DNA of 64,000 bases from JAGHKQ01 sp041920565 (GCA_041920565.1 JBHGXS010000067.1:1-64000), one strand, 5' to 3'; positions 1 through 8,761 are shown, counted from the first letter of the stretch. Numbers and translations: made by a program. Notes: generated from the letters alone by a model not told the origin.

Positions 1-2
1 TC

Positions 3-137
3 GAGCTTCTTCAAGATACCCTGAAAAAGACGAACAGCCGAATCAAAAAAATCATCGAAAATCAACTTCAGCAGTGGATAGCCGGCCTTCCTAGTTATAT
101 CAAGGCTTATTTGCCGATTTCACTCTGCGAAAGTTGA
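3..137 (+). CDS. 3' end of an unidentified ORF cut by the window edge
   Basis: An open frame enters from the left edge and runs 44 codons to TGA at 135-137, convergent with era. The visible C-terminus is lysine and glutamine rich and then hydrophobic, ending in PISLCES. I do not recognise the family; the ending reminds me weakly of some transposase C-termini, which is only an impression. In Bacillus the region after era normally carries yqzL and recO on the same strand as era, so an opposite-strand ORF here departs from the usual order. A chance open frame of this length in this base composition is quite possible. Confidence 0.3.
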   Translation, partial: ELLQDTLKKTNSRIKKIIENQLQQWIAGLPSYIKAYLPISLCES

Positions 138-141
138 GTAA

Positions 142-1050
142 TTAGTATTCATCTTCCCGAAAACCGAGATCCCTTAGCTGGGACATTTTATTGCGCCAAT
201 CCTTCTGCACTTTTACCCAAAGCTCCAAAAACACTTTAGAGCCAAGCAACGCTTCAATATCAAGGCGAGCGCGCTTCCCGACTTCTTTTAACATGCTTCC
301 TTGTTTGCCGATGATGATCCCTTTTTGTGAGTCCCGTTCTACAATAATTGTTGCACTTACGTATACGGCGTTGCCGCCTTCCCGTTTCTCGATCGCATCA
401 ATAGCAACCGCAATAGAATGCGGAACTTCCTCTCTTGTCAAATGCAATACTTTTTCACGGATCAGTTCGGCAATAATAAAGCGTTCTGGATGATCGGTAA
501 TTTGGTTGGAAGGATAGTATTGGGGCCCTTCCGGCAAATATCTTTTTATTGTTTCAAGCAGCGTTTCTACATTATTGCCTTCTAAAGCAGAAATTGGCAC
601 CACTTCTTTAAAATCATATAAAACCCGATACTTATCGATGAGCAAAAGAAGGTCGTCAGGGTGAACTTGGTCGATCTTATTGACTACTAAAAAGACAGGC
701 TGACTCGTTTGCTTCAGCTTTTCAATGATGAATTCATCTCCGCGCCCCAGGCCTTCTGCAGCATTGACCATAAACATGATAATATCGACTTCTTTTAAGG
801 TGTTTTGGGCAATTTTCATCATGAAGTCCCCAAGCTTATGCTTTGGCTTATGTATACCAGGGGTATCAATGAAGATCACTTGTGCTTCATCCTCTGTATA
901 TACCCCTTGAATTTTATTGCGCGTCGTTTGCGGCTTGTCGCTCATGATGGCGATTTTTTGCCCGATTACACGATTTAAGAATGTAGACTTTCCTACGTTC
1001 GGACGTCCTATAATGGACACGAATCCTGATTTAAAACCTTGATTATTCAT
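142..1050 (-). CDS. era: GTPase Era
   Basis: Era is an essential membrane-associated GTPase that binds the 3' end of 16S rRNA during 30S subunit maturation. The 302-residue protein has the usual Era length. It shows G1 GRPNVGKS at 15-22, G3 DTPG at 62-65 and G4 NKID at 124-127, followed by a C-terminal KH-type RNA-binding domain with the IIGKQGSMLKEVG segment. Its ATG overlaps the stop region of cdd by a few bases, so the two are translationally coupled. It is the last visible gene of the dgkA-cdd-era run; the usual downstream recO is not present in the 141 bases left in the window. Confidence 0.97.
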   Translation of the reverse strand: MNNQGFKSGFVSIIGRPNVGKSTFLNRVIGQKIAIMSDKPQTTRNKIQGVYTEDEAQVIFIDTPGIHKPKHKLGDFMMKIAQNTLKEVDIIMFMVNAAEGLGRGDEFIIEKLKQTSQPVFLVVNKIDQVHPDDLLLLIDKYRVLYDFKEVVPISALEGNNVETLLETIKRYLPEGPQYYPSNQITDHPERFIIAELIREKVLHLTREEVPHSIAVAIDAIEKREGGNAVYVSATIIVERDSQKGIIIGKQGSMLKEVGKRARLDIEALLGSKVFLELWVKVQKDWRNKMSQLRDLGFREDEY

Positions 1051-1441
1051 TCAAATCCTCCGGTGAAAATGCTCCAGGCAATAGTTCTCCCACAGTTGTT
1101 TCCTGAATATCGCCTTTTAAATTTGATAAGTATACTTTCGTATCATGCTTGCATAATTCTACCATAACTTGGCGGCATGCTCCACAAGGAGGCACCGGAC
1201 GAGCAGTATCCGCCACTACTGCGATAGCATCAAATTCCTTATCACCTTCGGAATACGCTTTAAATAACGCTGTTCGCTCTGCACAATTGCACAGACCGTA
1301 AGAAGCGTTTTCAATATTGCAGCCTTCATATACTTTCCCATCTTTTGTTAAAAGGGCAGCGCCAACCTTAAACTTTGAGTAAGGTACATACGCTTGTTCA
1401 CGAGCATGAATCGCTTTTTGAATCAATTCTTGGATGTTCAA
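1043..1441 (-). CDS. cdd: Cytidine deaminase
   Basis: Hydrolytic deamination of cytidine and deoxycytidine to uridine and deoxyuridine in pyrimidine salvage. I place the start at TTG 1441 (MNIQELIQKA), preceded by a GGAAGGGAAGAG purine stretch; this gives 132 residues, matching the small tetrameric Bacillus enzymes. A longer open frame upstream runs into dgkA and adds a tail unlike the family. The zinc site is intact: CAE at 53-55 (Cys ligand, Glu proton shuttle) and PCGAC at 85-89. The stop overlaps era by 8 bases. It sits between dgkA and era, the normal Bacillus position. Confidence 0.95.
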   Translation of the reverse strand: MNIQELIQKAIHAREQAYVPYSKFKVGAALLTKDGKVYEGCNIENASYGLCNCAERTALFKAYSEGDKEFDAIAVVADTARPVPPCGACRQVMVELCKHDTKVYLSNLKGDIQETTVGELLPGAFSPEDLNE

Positions 1442-1463
1442 TACAGTCTCTTCCCTTCCAAAT

Positions 1464-1829
1464 TTAATGTATTGTTTGCATGAAATGCGGAGCAAAGATA
1501 ATGCCTCCGATAATGACGGCAACGATAGAGAGCACCAACACCGCACCGGCAGCGATATCTTTTGCAAGTTTTGCCAATGGATGAAAGTCTTCAGTTGCTA
1601 AATCCACTGCTTTTTCCACCGCTGTATTCATCATCTCCAAGCTTATTACCCCGCCAATAGTAAGCAATAAAATGAGCCATTCCACATTTGTGATGCGAAA
1701 ATAGAGCCCACATACTAAAACAACGATTGCAGCGCAAAAATGAATTTGTACATTTCGTTCATTTTTTGCTGCATACATTAAGCCAGAAAAAGCATAACCA
1801 AAGCTTTTTATTAGCTTTCCCTTTTTCAT
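1464..1829 (-). CDS. dgkA: Undecaprenol/diacylglycerol kinase family membrane protein
   Basis: A small integral membrane kinase of the DgkA family; in Gram-positive bacteria these phosphorylate undecaprenol, recycling the wall-lipid carrier. The 121 residues hold three hydrophobic segments (about 33-50, 53-70 and 95-113) and the family signature GGVISLEMMNTAVEKAVDL with the catalytic Glu and the Asn/Glu metal ligands. The ATG overlaps the last bases of ybeY by 4 (ATGA type). Substrate choice between lipids cannot be read from the sequence; undecaprenol is inferred from Gram-positive homologues. Confidence 0.93.
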   Translation of the reverse strand: MKKGKLIKSFGYAFSGLMYAAKNERNVQIHFCAAIVVLVCGLYFRITNVEWLILLLTIGGVISLEMMNTAVEKAVDLATEDFHPLAKLAKDIAAGAVLVLSIVAVIIGGIIFAPHFMQTIH

Positions 1830-2296
1830 CGTTCTAGTCCAAAAGAATGTAAAATTTTCTTTTGCTTTGCGAACATCTCTTGTTCATCTTCTTCTGTCAT
1901 ATGGTCATAACCGAGTAAATGCAGAAATCCGTGCACTGCCAAAAATCCAAGTTCCCTCATAAAGGAATGACCATATTCCTCTGCTTGCTCTTTCGCTTTC
2001 GGGATAGAAATGATAATATCACCCAACACTCGAGGCATTTGAGCGCCGACAATTTGAAGTTCTCCTTCTACCTCGTCTTCCAGTGCAAAGGAAATAACAT
2101 CAGTTGGTTGATCTTTGTCCCGATATTCCCTGTTAATTTCTTGGATTCGTTCATTATCAACAAATGTGACCGACATTTCGGCATCTTCTTGTACTTTTTC
2201 CAATTCAGCAGCCAAATGCAGCAGCTTTCGGATGCTTTCGATTTGTTCTTCTGTCAGTTCATTTGTTTCATCAAAAAAATCAATCGCAATACTCAT
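1826..2296 (-). CDS. ybeY: Endoribonuclease YbeY
   Basis: A metal-dependent endoribonuclease needed for 16S rRNA 3'-end maturation and 70S quality control. The 156-residue protein has the zinc-binding signature VHGFLHLLGYDH (HxxxHxxxxxH) near residues 121-132, and the conserved SFALEDE-type strand before it. Start and stop overlap neighbours pgpH and dgkA by 4 bases each, so translation is coupled along the operon. Length and position match Bacillus YqfG/YbeY. Confidence 0.96.
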   Translation of the reverse strand: MSIAIDFFDETNELTEEQIESIRKLLHLAAELEKVQEDAEMSVTFVDNERIQEINREYRDKDQPTDVISFALEDEVEGELQIVGAQMPRVLGDIIISIPKAKEQAEEYGHSFMRELGFLAVHGFLHLLGYDHMTEEDEQEMFAKQKKILHSFGLER

Positions 2297-4443
2297 AATT
2301 TCACCTGCTCTTTTTTCATTTCGGGGTATTGGATTCTTGAGTGAAAGATTCCGTTTAACGTTTCACACAGCGTTTTCTTTATCAGTTCAAGATCTCGAAA
2401 CGTTAAATCACAATTGCTGAATTGTCCGTCTTGTAAGCGATCTTTAATGATTCCTGCTACAAGCTGCTCAATTCGTTCCGGTGTCGGCTCGTTCAAAGAA
2501 CGAACAGCTGCTTCTACGCTGTCTGCGATACCCACGATTGCAGCTTCCTTTGAAGAAGCTTTCGGTCCCGGATAACGGAACATTTCTTCTGTATACTCAT
2601 TTTCATTTTGTTGAACGGCCTTGTAATAAAAATATTTTAGCAATGTAGTACCGTGATGCTGGGCGGCAATATCAACTAGTTCTTTCGGGATTTTGTGGCG
2701 CTCTAACAGCTTTACTCCCTCACTGACATGAGAAATAATAATATCCCGGCTTAACTCCGGCGTCAGGCTATCATGAGGGTTCTGCATCCCCATTTGATTT
2801 TCAATGAAAAAATGCGGCCGCAGCGTTTTCCCGATATCATGATAGTAAGCCCCCACACGAGCAAGCAGTCCGTTCGCCCCCACTGCTTCACAAGCTGCTT
2901 CTGACAGATTGGCAACCATGATGCTGTGGTGGTACGTACCTGGAGCTTCCAATAAAATTTTGCGAAGCAACGGATGATTCGGGCTTGCTAATTCCATCAG
3001 CTTCATGGATGATACAATCCCTAATCCGCTCTCTAAATAAGGCAGCAAACCGAGAGTCAGAACAGAAGCAACGATGCCCGATGCAGCTGCCATAAGCAAA
3101 TAGACTGCTATTTCTACCGGCGAAAAATTAGCATTTCGAATCAATAAAATGGCAGATAATACAGCAACATTTAATACCGACACGAGAATACCGGCTCGCA
3201 AAATCATGCTGCGCTTTTGCTTTTCGCGTAAGAATACGCTGACAGACCAAGAGCTCATAAGAAAGTAAATGGCAACGGTGTAATTGAGGCTTGTTACGCC
3301 TTCATTAAAAATAATACTCCCACAAATGGAAAAAATCATACTTGTTATGAACACAAATCGATCTCCAATCATGAGCTTAACAAGCATCGTTCCCATAGCA
3401 ACAGGCACGAGAAAGCCAAGGCCGGTAAACTCAATAGTTTGGAAGAAGCTGATTGTTTTCATAATGACGATGACAAGCGAAATGATGAGCACATAAGCTA
3501 AAAGATAGGGCTTACTTTCTGTTGTTCTTTTTAAAAATGTATCAAATTGATGTTGTACAAAATAAACAAGAAGAACAACGAGAATAAACAATCCAATAAA
3601 AGGCTGCAATGAATTCCCGTCGTCAAGCAATCCTACAAGCTTCAATTGCTCATAGACTTCCCTCGTAATCGTATCGCCTTCCTTTACAAGAATTTGTCCT
3701 TGTAAAATGTAGACAGGCTCAATCGAATCCATCTCCATTTGCTTGCGCTCTTTCGTCGCCGCGGGATCATAAAAGTAATTGGCTACAATCGCATATTTCC
3801 CGAGAACAATAATAGCATCTTTTACGTCCCCGTTTACGTTGGCATAACTCAGTTCATTTTGAATTTGCTGCTTAAATTCGTCTATCTCATTGATTTTAAT
3901 GTTTGTGCTCATTATATTGTTGACCGCTGTTACTGTAGACTCCCGAGCCACTACAAGCTGCTCAGGAGTCGCATTGAGCAGTTCAAGGAGGACCGTATCA
4001 GACAAGCTTTTTGTTAAGTCGTTCGGAAGCTTTTTTTTCAACATGTCCAATTGCTCGCTAATAGACAGCTGTTTTGGCGACTCTCCTTCTGCAGGCTGCA
4101 TATTTTTAGCTTCTTCCTGCACTTCTTGTACTGCATCGAATACAGAATTTACGATATCAACCCGATTTTGCTTATACTCTCCGCGATATGTATACTGGTC
4201 TTCCACTCGCTGAGCTGCTTCTCTTTTTTTCTTTTCAGTAGTCACTTTGTCTTCGATCGTTATCGGAGAGTGTATAGTGTTTTTAGCGATAGAGAGCAGT
4301 TTCACGTCTACTTCATCCGGCTTTACGTTACTCATCAAGGTCGCAAACAAAACGCATCCTAATAGTACATACAAAGCAGCTGTGGCAACTTTCATTTGTT
4401 TCAGCAGCTTTAACAACCGACTTATTCCTTGTGAATTTGGCAT
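2293..4443 (-). CDS. pgpH: HD-domain cyclic-di-AMP phosphodiesterase PgpH (YqfF)
   Basis: A membrane phosphodiesterase that cleaves c-di-AMP. The 716 residues follow the family plan: an N-terminal membrane helix (about 18-38), a large extracellular 7TMR-HDED region (about 60-280), seven membrane helices (about 285-470) and a cytoplasmic HD domain with HHSIMVANLSEAA, YYHDIGK and a distal HH (AAQHHGT) in the last 230 residues. It lies between phoH and ybeY as in other Bacillus genomes. An intrinsic terminator stands between phoH and this gene, so it probably has its own promoter. Confidence 0.96.
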   Translation of the reverse strand: MPNSQGISRLLKLLKQMKVATAALYVLLGCVLFATLMSNVKPDEVDVKLLSIAKNTIHSPITIEDKVTTEKKKREAAQRVEDQYTYRGEYKQNRVDIVNSVFDAVQEVQEEAKNMQPAEGESPKQLSISEQLDMLKKKLPNDLTKSLSDTVLLELLNATPEQLVVARESTVTAVNNIMSTNIKINEIDEFKQQIQNELSYANVNGDVKDAIIVLGKYAIVANYFYDPAATKERKQMEMDSIEPVYILQGQILVKEGDTITREVYEQLKLVGLLDDGNSLQPFIGLFILVVLLVYFVQHQFDTFLKRTTESKPYLLAYVLIISLVIVIMKTISFFQTIEFTGLGFLVPVAMGTMLVKLMIGDRFVFITSMIFSICGSIIFNEGVTSLNYTVAIYFLMSSWSVSVFLREKQKRSMILRAGILVSVLNVAVLSAILLIRNANFSPVEIAVYLLMAAASGIVASVLTLGLLPYLESGLGIVSSMKLMELASPNHPLLRKILLEAPGTYHHSIMVANLSEAACEAVGANGLLARVGAYYHDIGKTLRPHFFIENQMGMQNPHDSLTPELSRDIIISHVSEGVKLLERHKIPKELVDIAAQHHGTTLLKYFYYKAVQQNENEYTEEMFRYPGPKASSKEAAIVGIADSVEAAVRSLNEPTPERIEQLVAGIIKDRLQDGQFSNCDLTFRDLELIKKTLCETLNGIFHSRIQYPEMKKEQVKL

Positions 4444-4493
4444 AACTGCAGAACATTCTCCTCTCTTACAAGAGTACGCCCCTCTTTAATGAT

Positions 4494-4530
4494 AACAAAA
4501 AACGACCCTTTAGGAGAAGGGCCTTATCGT
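4494..4530 (-). terminator. Intrinsic terminator after phoH
   Basis: On the minus strand an imperfect stem (AACGA..CCCTT with AAGGG..CGTT) is followed by six T residues. It touches the phoH stop codon and lies 50 bases before pgpH. Confidence 0.75.
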
Positions 4531-5493
4531 TTATAATTCTGCTTTATCATAAGCTTCAATAATCTTTTGCACGAGCGGATGTCGGACTACATCAGATTGT
4601 TCAAGAGTTACAAACGACATTCCGGACATACCGTTTAATACTTGACTGGCTATTTTCAAGCCTGATTTTACCCCTTTTGGCAAATCGATCTGAGACGGAT
4701 CGCCTGTAATGACCATTTTGGATCCGAATCCAAGTCTCGTTAAAAACATCTTCATTTGCGCTCCTGTTGTGTTTTGAGCCTCATCCAATATGACAAAAGA
4801 ATCGTCAAGCGTTCTTCCTCTCATGTAAGCAAGCGGCGCAATCTCAATTGTTCCTCTTTCAATCATACGCTGTGTATGCTCTTGACCCAAGACATCATGC
4901 AACGCATCATACAGAGGCCGTAAGTAAGGGTCCACCTTTTCTTTTAAATCCCCCGGTAAAAAGCCCAGACTTTCTCCCGCCTCTACCGCAGGTCTTGTCA
5001 AAATAATTCTTTTAACGGAACCGCTTTTTAAAGCACGGACTGCCATCACTACGGCGAGATACGTTTTTCCGGTTCCAGCAGGTCCGATACCAAAGACAAG
5101 ATCATGCTTTTTGATTGCATAAATATAGTGTCTTTGTCCCATCGTTTTAACATGAATGGATTTTCCTTTTGCATTCTTAAAAATTTCTTCTTCATATAAA
5201 TCAGCAAAATGCTCCAGTTTTCCGTTTAACCCAAGCTGAATGGCATACGCCACATCACGCTCGGAAATGGTAACACCTTTTCGGATAACCGCGAGTAAAC
5301 TGTTTAAAATCTTTTCTACAAGGGCAACTGTTTCGCCGTCCCCGGAGACGCGAACAGCCTCTCCTCTTGTAAAAATAGACACCTTCAGCTCTTGCTCAAT
5401 CAATTTTAAGTTTGTATCGTTAATTCCAAATAAAGCTACAGCTTCATTCGGATTTTCCAATTGTTGATTCATCTCTGTTAATTGTTCGGCCAT
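4531..5493 (-). CDS. phoH: PhoH family ATPase
   Basis: A PhoH-type P-loop ATPase, linked in many bacteria to RNA metabolism together with YbeY; its precise activity in Bacillus is not settled. The 320 residues show an N-terminal KH-like region (about 20-80), Walker A GIGPAGTGKTYLA near 135-147 and Walker B FVILDEAQNT near 232. It follows yqfD with only 3 bases between, so the yqfC-yqfD-phoH run is probably one transcript ending at the terminator at 4494-4530. Confidence 0.95.
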   Translation of the reverse strand: MAEQLTEMNQQLENPNEAVALFGINDTNLKLIEQELKVSIFTRGEAVRVSGDGETVALVEKILNSLLAVIRKGVTISERDVAYAIQLGLNGKLEHFADLYEEEIFKNAKGKSIHVKTMGQRHYIYAIKKHDLVFGIGPAGTGKTYLAVVMAVRALKSGSVKRIILTRPAVEAGESLGFLPGDLKEKVDPYLRPLYDALHDVLGQEHTQRMIERGTIEIAPLAYMRGRTLDDSFVILDEAQNTTGAQMKMFLTRLGFGSKMVITGDPSQIDLPKGVKSGLKIASQVLNGMSGMSFVTLEQSDVVRHPLVQKIIEAYDKAEL

Positions 5494-5496
5494 TAC

Positions 5497-6696
5497 TCAA
5501 TCTCCTTGAATTTTGGACTCAGATATTGGTTGTTCAGTTGCAATATTTTCAATCACCTTAAAATGTAATGCTAACTTTACTTTACCATCCTTAATGCGCT
5601 TTCGCAAAACTTTTTCGCCAATAATCTTAGCATGCTCATCAAGTTTTTTCTTTAATTCCTCTCTTGCCATTTTTATTCCCTCTTTTAATGCCTGCTTTTC
5701 AGTATAGTCGCGATGTACTTCTTCTTCCTCTCTTACTGTAACTTTTTCGTATGAAACAGGAAGTGTCCATCGCAGGAAACGAACGTCATATTTCATGGAA
5801 TCTTCTTTATATGCTTTATACTTATTTTTTTCAAATCCCCATACTTTTATCTGTAATCTGCCGATATTTATGTAATGCTTTTTGAAAAAAGCACCTGTGT
5901 ATACTTGAAACTTCGTATTCAGCGGAACCTCGACTATAGACTTGTACCATGTTTCGCCAAAAATGATTCCTTTAGCCGAAACTATAGTGGGATTTTTTTC
6001 ATTTCCAAACATACCCGAAACAAGAAGTTGTCCTTTTTCAACGTGATCGTTTTCTTGCACCATTGGCTTTCCTTCCTCCACAAACGTTCGTGTAATAACT
6101 GCTTCTTTTTTCGCAACTAAATTGCGCGGTTGGAGCACTTCTTCCTTTTTTGGTTCGTTTTTTTCAACCACTTGAAAGTGATACGTTGTTCCTCTCAATT
6201 CCACTCCTACCCATGTGATGGAATTTACATTATTTGTTAAGTGTCGCTGTAACGATTCTACATCCTTCAGCTGAAATTGCAGCTTTCCCGGTTTTACTCC
6301 CAGCTCTTTCAATTCTTTCATCATAAGATACTCTGTTTCCGGTTTTGCCCCGTCAATTTCAATTTTCCAAACCATGTTGGACAAAACGAGAAGAAAAACA
6401 AAAAAGGCAACAAATCCGAGAAGAAACCCGCCATTTTTCAAGAGCTTCTTCCGGAAAAACGGCAAGCCGTAACGGCCGATAAATTTTACATCGCATTCGT
6501 TTTTTCTATATACTGCGCGCAACTTGTGAATATCCTTCAGCAGCACATGGCAGGTTATGGTTTCAGATCCTACTTTTTTTACATTCCAAACATAAATCCC
6601 TCTTCGAACACATTCATTGACAAAGCGTTCTGTTCCTCGCCCGCTCAATCGAATCTTCACATGTCCCGCAAAGAGAGTCATCCATTGATTTTTCAT
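5497..6696 (-). CDS. yqfD: Sporulation protein YqfD
   Basis: A homologue of stage IV sporulation protein YqfD, which in B. subtilis is made in the mother cell. The 399-residue protein has a short N-terminal cytoplasmic domain, one strong membrane helix (about 90-109, GGFLLGFVAFFVFLLVLSNM) and a long extracytoplasmic basic and acidic domain. It starts 16 bases after yqfC and ends 3 bases before phoH. Biochemical function is unknown; the assignment rests on size, topology and position next to yqfC and phoH. Confidence 0.92.
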   Translation of the reverse strand: MKNQWMTLFAGHVKIRLSGRGTERFVNECVRRGIYVWNVKKVGSETITCHVLLKDIHKLRAVYRKNECDVKFIGRYGLPFFRKKLLKNGGFLLGFVAFFVFLLVLSNMVWKIEIDGAKPETEYLMMKELKELGVKPGKLQFQLKDVESLQRHLTNNVNSITWVGVELRGTTYHFQVVEKNEPKKEEVLQPRNLVAKKEAVITRTFVEEGKPMVQENDHVEKGQLLVSGMFGNEKNPTIVSAKGIIFGETWYKSIVEVPLNTKFQVYTGAFFKKHYINIGRLQIKVWGFEKNKYKAYKEDSMKYDVRFLRWTLPVSYEKVTVREEEEVHRDYTEKQALKEGIKMAREELKKKLDEHAKIIGEKVLRKRIKDGKVKLALHFKVIENIATEQPISESKIQGD

Positions 6697-6712
6697 CCTT
6701 CTCCCCCGCTCC

Positions 6713-6994
6713 TTATTGATCTATAAACAGTACTTGTTCTATGGTGCCTTCAAGCAGCAATTCCTCTGGAAGTATGGTTTTGATGACAAAGGAGTTTCCC
6801 TTAATCAACAGCTGTCCTTGCTTTAAAAGCAAACGGACTTCAGTATCTGAAAACGCAAGCAATCCTCGATGGTTTTCTATATAAATATGAATCTGGCCAA
6901 CCATCGTGATTCTTGGCAGATCCATAAGAACATCAGCAGGCAGGTCCATCTTCTTCGTAATCCAACTTTTTACTTGTTGTTGCAACTTTCTCAT
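6713..6994 (-). CDS. yqfC: Sporulation protein YqfC
   Basis: A 93-residue YabP/YqfC family protein, predicted mainly beta, of unknown biochemical function; homologues are expressed under sigma-E. The ATG is preceded by GGAGAGGGGG. Upstream on the minus strand is CATACATA (7017-7024), close to a sigma-E -10 sequence, but no convincing -35 is visible. In B. subtilis yqeZ, floA (yqfA) and yqfB lie between yqeY and yqfC; here yqfC follows yqeY directly across about 105 bases with a terminator. Confidence 0.9.
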   Translation of the reverse strand: MRKLQQQVKSWITKKMDLPADVLMDLPRITMVGQIHIYIENHRGLLAFSDTEVRLLLKQGQLLIKGNSFVIKTILPEELLLEGTIEQVLFIDQ

Positions 6995-7067
6995 CGAAGA
7001 ACCCCCTCTCCATTCATATGTATGAAAGGAATGCTTGTACTAGCACCGGAAGAAAGGATAAAAAAAG

Positions 7068-7105
7068 CATAAAAAAACGCCTCATAAAGAGACGTTTTTT
7101 TATGC
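7068..7105 (-). terminator. Intrinsic terminator after yqeY
   Basis: The stem GCATAAAAAAACG.CTC pairs with GAG.CGTTTTTTTATGC around a short ATAAA loop and carries a T run on both strands. It overlaps the yqeY stop and separates rpsU-yqeY from yqfC. Confidence 0.85.
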
Positions 7106-7546
7106 TAATAATTGCGAAACAAGCTTGTTAACTAAGGAGCCATCCGCTTTGCCTTTTACTTTCGGCATAACGGCGCTCATTACTTTGCCCATATCAGCTT
7201 TAGAAGTTGCACCTACTTCTGCGATGACTTGCGCAACGATGTTTTTCAGTTCTTCTTCCGTCAGCTGCTTTGGCATATACGTTTCTAAAATCTGAAATTC
7301 AGTCTTGATTTTATCAACAAGGTCTTCGCGACCAGCTTTTTCAAATTCAAGGAGGGAGTCTTTACGCTGCTTGGCTTCGCGCATCAATACAGTCAACTCT
7401 TCTTCTTCTGTTAAAGAAGGCTTGCCGACTTTGATAGCTTCATTCTGCAATGCAGCTTTAACCATACGGATTACACTTAATTTCTCTTTTTCTTTGTTTC
7501 TCATTGCTTGTTTCATATCATCATTTAGACGATCGAGAAGACTCAT
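7100..7546 (-). CDS. yqeY: GatB/YqeY domain protein
   Basis: A 148-residue protein made only of the YqeY fold, related to the C-terminal tRNA-binding region of GatB. It begins MSLLDRLNDDMKQAMRNKEK and ends with the small conserved helical tail (GKVMSAVMPKVKGKADGSLVNKLV). It follows rpsU by 14 bases, the usual Bacillus pair. The molecular role is not established; a tRNA or aminoacyl-tRNA link is inferred from the GatB similarity. Confidence 0.94.
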   Translation of the reverse strand: MSLLDRLNDDMKQAMRNKEKEKLSVIRMVKAALQNEAIKVGKPSLTEEEELTVLMREAKQRKDSLLEFEKAGREDLVDKIKTEFQILETYMPKQLTEEELKNIVAQVIAEVGATSKADMGKVMSAVMPKVKGKADGSLVNKLVSQLLA

Positions 7547-7560
7547 AAATACACCCTCTC

Positions 7561-7734
7561 TTAGAATTTACGCTTTCTAGCTGCTTCAGACTTTTTCTTG
7601 CGTCTTACGCTTGGCTTTTCGTAGAACTCGCGCTTTCTTGCCTCCGCAAGCGTACCAGTTTTAGAAACTGATCTCTTAAAACGACGAAGTGCATCCTCCA
7701 AAGATTCGTTTTTACGAACGACTGTTTTAGACAT
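7561..7734 (-). CDS. rpsU: 30S ribosomal protein S21
   Basis: This 57-codon gene encodes MSKTVVRKNESLEDALRRFK and then a very basic C-terminal half (SVRRKKKSEAARKRKF). That is the standard S21 sequence, a small 30S subunit protein near the anti-Shine-Dalgarno region. The GGAGGGAGGGAAAG ribosome binding site lies just upstream of the ATG at 7734. A sigma-A type promoter is visible at 7818-7847, and yqeY is co-transcribed. Confidence 0.97.
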   Translation of the reverse strand: MSKTVVRKNESLEDALRRFKRSVSKTGTLAEARKREFYEKPSVRRKKKSEAARKRKF

Positions 7735-7817
7735 CCTACTTTCCCTCCCTCCGAACGTTCACTTACATCATAAACTTATGCATGCAAAAGGAAGACCTTT
7801 TCAGCATGTCTTTTACG

Positions 7818-7847
7818 ATTATAATATATTGCGTCCTACTTGGTCAA
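7818..7847 (-). promoter_or_regulatory. Sigma-A type promoter of rpsU-yqeY
   Basis: On the minus strand TTGACC (7842-7847) and TATAAT (7818-7823) are separated by 18 bases, giving a leader of about 80 bases before rpsU. Confidence 0.75.
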
Positions 7848-7984
7848 CTGTCTGACAAGAATTTCACTTCCAGAAAAACGATTGCATTTCGCTTATCATA
7901 TTAAATGAATACATTACACAGCAACGTGTCCAAAAACTCCTTTATTTTTTCTCATGTTGACTAAGGCATATACTTTTCCACTAA

Positions 7985-8013
7985 AAAAAGAAGACTGAAT
8001 CCAGCCTTCTTTT
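7985..8013 (-). terminator. Intrinsic terminator after deoC
   Basis: The minus-strand hairpin AAGAAGGCTG / CAGTCTTCTT is followed by a T run, directly past the deoC stop. Confidence 0.85.
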
Positions 8014-8018
8014 TATTA

Positions 8019-8684
8019 TTAGTAATTTGTATTTGCTGTTTTTCCGCTTACTAAAGCAACGCCAGAGCTTGTTCCAATGCGAGTCGCCCCTGCTTGCACC
8101 ATTTCTTCCATGCCTTTTAAGTCACGCACTCCGCCGGAAGCTTTTACGCCGATGTCCGGTCCAACTGTTTTTCTCATTAAAGCAACATCCGCTACCGTTG
8201 CGCCGCCTGTAGAGAAACCTGTGGAAGTTTTTACGAAATCTGCACCTGCTTTCACAGATAATTCGCAAGCGCGAACTTTTTCCTCTTCTGTTAAAAGACA
8301 TGCTTCAATGATAACTTTTACTAATGCTTTTCCTTTTGCTGCATCCACAACAGCACGGATATCGCGTTCTACAAGCTCATCATTTTTATCTTTTAATGCA
8401 CCGATATTAATAACCATATCGACTTCCGTTGCGCCTTTTGCAATAGCATCCTTTGTTTCAAACGCTTTCGTTTCCGGTGTATTTGCTCCTAGAGGAAATC
8501 CGATGACCGTACAAACATTCACTCCAGAACCTTTTAAAAGTTCCGCTGCCGTTTCAACCCAAGTCGGGTTAACACATACAGAAGCGAAATTATGTTGCTT
8601 TGCTTCTTCGCACAATTTTACAATCGCTTCTTTTTTTGTATCCGCTTTTAATAACGTGTGATCAATTAGTTTAGCATAATCCAT
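8019..8684 (-). CDS. deoC: Deoxyribose-phosphate aldolase
   Basis: A class I aldolase splitting 2-deoxyribose 5-phosphate into acetaldehyde and glyceraldehyde 3-phosphate in deoxynucleoside catabolism. The 221-residue TIM barrel has the Schiff-base lysine segment FVKTSTGF near 150-157, the upstream Lys/Asp relay (EVDMVINIG, KVIIEAC) and the phosphate-binding VKASGG near 180. It is a single-gene unit, between rpsU and mtaB, with its own promoter and terminator; no dra-nupC-pdp operon partners are adjacent. Confidence 0.96.
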   Translation of the reverse strand: MDYAKLIDHTLLKADTKKEAIVKLCEEAKQHNFASVCVNPTWVETAAELLKGSGVNVCTVIGFPLGANTPETKAFETKDAIAKGATEVDMVINIGALKDKNDELVERDIRAVVDAAKGKALVKVIIEACLLTEEEKVRACELSVKAGADFVKTSTGFSTGGATVADVALMRKTVGPDIGVKASGGVRDLKGMEEMVQAGATRIGTSSGVALVSGKTANTNY

Positions 8685-8718
8685 GCATAATATCCCCTTT
8701 CATAATGCCTATCACAAT

Positions 8719-8761
8719 AGGTTGGTTGTCTGACGACTAACCATACGTTTGTATTATATCA
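8719..8761 (-). promoter_or_regulatory. Extended -10 promoter and imperfect dyad upstream of deoC
   Basis: On the minus strand TGATATAAT (8753-8761) is an extended -10 element. Between it and the gene an imperfect inverted repeat, GGTTGTC / GACTAACC (about 8724-8742), could be an operator. It does not match the B. subtilis DeoR palindrome that I know, so the regulator is unknown. Confidence 0.5.

Noticed and set aside
8077..8661. A 194-codon plus-strand frame opposite deoC
   Set aside because: Antisense shadow of deoC; no start signal.
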